A stretch of 7,737 nt of DNA from Gammaproteobacteria bacterium (GTDB lineage: Bacteria > Pseudomonadota > Gammaproteobacteria > Eutrophobiales > Eutrophobiaceae), in NCBI GenBank assembly GCA_003645215.1, contig QNEM01000089.1, positions 1 through 7,737 on the forward strand, in the 5' to 3' direction. This document shows, piece after piece, positions 6,009 through 7,737 of this stretch (within the stretch, counting starts at the first letter, position 1; every line of letters begins with the position of its first letter). The translations under genes were made by a program, and so were the position numbers. The notes under the pieces were generated by a model, which had not been told where the DNA came from, searched no databases, and was given only the letters and a program-made list of their open reading frames with translations.

Positions 6009-6812
6009 ATGTCACAAAACACACCCGATATCCTGAAGAAAATCCTGGCGCGCAAGGCTGAAGAGGTTAGTGAACGAAAATCAAAAATTCCGGTGCCTGA
6101 AATAAAACACAGGGCCGATGATTGTCCACCAACACGGGGTTTCAATATGGCGATTGAACGATCAATTAGTGACGGTCGTGCTGCTGTGATTGCCGAGATC
6201 AAAAAGGCCTCTCCAAGCAGAGGAATCATTTGTGAAAATTTTGATCCTGAATCAATTGCCAGGTCTTATGAGAAAGCAGGTGCAAGCTGTCTATCAGTAT
6301 TGACGGATGTAGATTTTTTCCAGGGTTCGGATGAATACATGCAAAGTGCACGAGCTGCCTGTGCAATACCTGTGCTAAGAAAAGATTTTATGATTGATCC
6401 TTACCAGATTTATGAATCCAGGGTTTTAGGCGCAGATTGTATTCTTATCATTGTTTCGGCCCTGTCTGATATGCAGATGCAGGAGCTGGTTGGCACTGCC
6501 CAGGAAATTGGACTGGATGTCCTTGTTGAAGTACATGACCGTGAAGAACTTGAACGTGGTCTAATGTTACGTACCCCTTTAATTGGTATCAATAATAGAA
6601 ATTTACACACCTTTGAAACCGATATTCAAACAACGATTGGTTTATTACCCGATGTCTTTCATGATCGTACAGTAATCACTGAAAGTGGTATTCACAGCAT
6701 TGAACATGTAAGAACCATGCGTAAACATGGTGTTGATGGCTTCCTTGTTGGCGAAGCATTTATGAGTGCCGAAGATCCTGGAGAAAAACTACAAGAGTTG
6801 TTTTCACTATAG
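6009..6812 (+). CDS. trpC: Indole-3-glycerol phosphate synthase
   Basis: A 267-residue TIM-barrel enzyme that closes the indole ring, converting the carboxyphenylamino-deoxyribulose phosphate to indole-3-glycerol phosphate. Motifs in order: AEIKKASPSRG (62-72, with Glu63 and Lys65), VLTDVDFFQGS (97-107), VLRKDFMIDPYQIYESR (122-138, Lys125), LVEVHD (172-177, Glu174), GINNRNL (193-199, Asn195) and ITESGI (223-228, Glu225, Ser226). These match the known catalytic set. It is monofunctional: the protein ends after the last barrel helix with no fused TrpF, unlike E. coli. It starts 28 bases after trpD, in an AT-rich gap without a Shine-Dalgarno sequence. It is the last trp gene here; trpF and trpBA are not in the window. 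Confidence 0.97.
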   Translation: MSQNTPDILKKILARKAEEVSERKSKIPVPEIKHRADDCPPTRGFNMAIERSISDGRAAVIAEIKKASPSRGIICENFDPESIARSYEKAGASCLSVLTDVDFFQGSDEYMQSARAACAIPVLRKDFMIDPYQIYESRVLGADCILIIVSALSDMQMQELVGTAQEIGLDVLVEVHDREELERGLMLRTPLIGINNRNLHTFETDIQTTIGLLPDVFHDRTVITESGIHSIEHVRTMRKHGVDGFLVGEAFMSAEDPGEKLQELFSL

Positions 6813-6813
6813 T

Positions 6814-6842
6814 TTGAGTATAGATTTTATTTATCTTTTATT
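6814..6842 (+). promoter_or_regulatory. Weak candidate promoter for the lipoprotein gene
   Basis: TTGAGT (6814-6819) and TTTATT (6837-6842), 17 bases apart, each match four of six consensus bases in an AT-rich 46-base gap after trpC. The gap also contains no convincing terminator, so read-through from trpC remains equally possible. Low confidence. Confidence 0.2.
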
Positions 6843-6848
6843 CCTTAT

Positions 6849-6852
6849 GGAG
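6849..6852 (+). promoter_or_regulatory. Shine-Dalgarno sequence of the lipoprotein gene
   Basis: GGAG lies six bases upstream of the ATG at 6859. It decides this start over the ATG at 6847, which overlaps the motif and reads MENSMQK in the same frame. It contrasts with the trp genes, most of which lack such a site. Confidence 0.7.
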
Positions 6853-6858
6853 AATAGT

Positions 6859-7737
6859 ATGCAAAAGATTATATATAGTTTGTTGATATCAACCTTCCTC
6901 TTTCTTGGTGCCTGTTCAGAGGATAACCAGGAAGATAGCAGAGCACCACAAGGTGTCACAGAAGAAAAGATAGCTGGAAACAATACAAGCCGGTTGCAAC
7001 TGATCTGGGAGGCCGAGGGCTTTAATCAACCCGAGTCTGTCGTCTATGATGCAACAAGTGGTGTTTCATTTGTTTCCAATGTAAATGGTTCACCTGTCGA
7101 GAAAGACGAAAATGGCTATATCTCAAAGTTACTACTTGATGGCACGGTACTGGGCAAACAATGGGTCATCGGTTTAAACGCACCTAAAGGTCTTGCTATC
7201 TATGAAGGTACACTTTATGTCGCAGATATCGATACCCTGGTTGCGATTGATATTGCATCCGGGACTATAAGTAATAGTTATCAAGTTGAAGATGCCAAAT
7301 TTCTTAATGATGTAGCTGCAGATAAAGATGGCAATATTTTTGTCACAGATATGCTACTCAACCGTATTCACTGTTTGTGTGACGGTCAATTCAATATCTG
7401 GCTGGAATCTCCTGAACTGGAAAGCCCCAATGGTCTGCATTCTGAAGGAAATAATCTGATCCTTGGTACCTGGGGTGTCATGACAGATGGTTTTGCGACA
7501 GAAGTCCCGGGGCATTTAAAATCTATTTCTATCAAGGATAAATCCATTACCAGTCTTGGTGGTACGCCCATTGGCAATCTGGATGGTGTGGAAAGTGATA
7601 GCAATGATGGCTATTACGTAACTGACTGGATGGCAGGAAAACTCTATCAGGTAGACAAGGCGGGGAACGCAACGCTACTTCTGGAGCTGGAACAAGGCAC
7701 AGCTGATCTTGAAGTCATACCGGAGAAAAGCCTGATT
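6859..7737 (+). CDS. Lipoprotein with SMP-30/gluconolactonase-like beta-propeller (3' end outside window)
   Basis: The frame is open for 293 codons to the right edge. Residues 1-19 form a lipoprotein signal peptide ending in the lipobox LGAC, with Cys19 as the lipidation site; the next residue is Ser, so outer-membrane sorting is expected. After a polar linker (20-45) the protein shows repeated propeller-like strands: QPESVVYD (57-64), GLNAPKGLAIYEGTLYVAD (105-123), FLNDVAADKDGNIFVTD (148-164), SPNGLHSEGNNLILGTWG (189-206) and NLDGVESDSNDGYYVTDW (240-257). Glu59, Asn150, Asn191 and Asp242 sit where SMP-30/gluconolactonase proteins carry metal ligands, so a calcium- or zinc-dependent hydrolase is possible but not shown; NHL-like binding is the alternative. 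Relatives I recall are a little over 300 residues, so roughly 15-25 residues are probably missing. Its own Shine-Dalgarno sequence suggests independence from trpC despite the 46-base gap. Confidence 0.85.
   Translation, partial: MQKIIYSLLISTFLFLGACSEDNQEDSRAPQGVTEEKIAGNNTSRLQLIWEAEGFNQPESVVYDATSGVSFVSNVNGSPVEKDENGYISKLLLDGTVLGKQWVIGLNAPKGLAIYEGTLYVADIDTLVAIDIASGTISNSYQVEDAKFLNDVAADKDGNIFVTDMLLNRIHCLCDGQFNIWLESPELESPNGLHSEGNNLILGTWGVMTDGFATEVPGHLKSISIKDKSITSLGGTPIGNLDGVESDSNDGYYVTDWMAGKLYQVDKAGNATLLLELEQGTADLEVIPEKSLI

Noticed and set aside
6807..6842. Factor-independent terminator after trpC
   Set aside because: The CTATA/TATAG stem is only five AT-rich pairs around a seven-base loop; the following T-rich stretch is interrupted. 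Too weak to call.

Overview
The window reads as an ordinary chromosomal segment of a gammaproteobacterium with moderate GC content (mid-40s percent by eye, not computed). The clues are the rpe-gph-trpE gene order, the split tryptophan cluster without trpF, trpB or trpA, and a DUF3530-family hydrolase of the type common in Pseudomonas-like and sulfur- or methyl-oxidising gammaproteobacteria. I cannot name a genus.

Layout. Positions 1-1313 carry two minus-strand genes: a small three-helix DUF4870 membrane protein (cut by the window edge, probably only a few codons short of its stop) and, upstream of it, a secreted or envelope alpha/beta hydrolase of the DUF3530 type. A 134-base divergent intergenic region (1314-1447) follows. 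From 1448 to 6812 six plus-strand genes form one compact cluster: rpe (ribulose-phosphate 3-epimerase), gph (phosphoglycolate phosphatase), trpE, trpG, trpD and trpC. From 6859 to the right edge is most of a lipoprotein carrying an SMP-30/gluconolactonase-like beta-propeller; it reaches the window edge without a stop codon.

How the genes work together. TrpE and TrpG form anthranilate synthase (chorismate plus glutamine to anthranilate), TrpD attaches phosphoribosyl from PRPP, and TrpC makes indole-3-glycerol phosphate. The rearrangement step (trpF) and tryptophan synthase (trpBA) must be encoded elsewhere. Rpe belongs to the pentose phosphate pathway, which supplies precursors for PRPP and erythrose 4-phosphate, and Gph removes 2-phosphoglycolate. 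All catalytic motifs checked are intact. Genes in the cluster are 0 to 63 bases apart, and no convincing internal terminator or Trp-codon leader peptide was seen.

What is notable. I found no undescribed system. The points worth a second look are a promoter-like element whose predicted start site falls on the rpe start codon (possible leaderless message) with a three-copy AACAG/CTGTT repeat in its spacer, a run of genes lacking Shine-Dalgarno sequences, an uninterrupted trpE-trpG junction (the site of the pyocin cluster in Pseudomonas aeruginosa), and a lipoprotein propeller that keeps candidate metal ligands.
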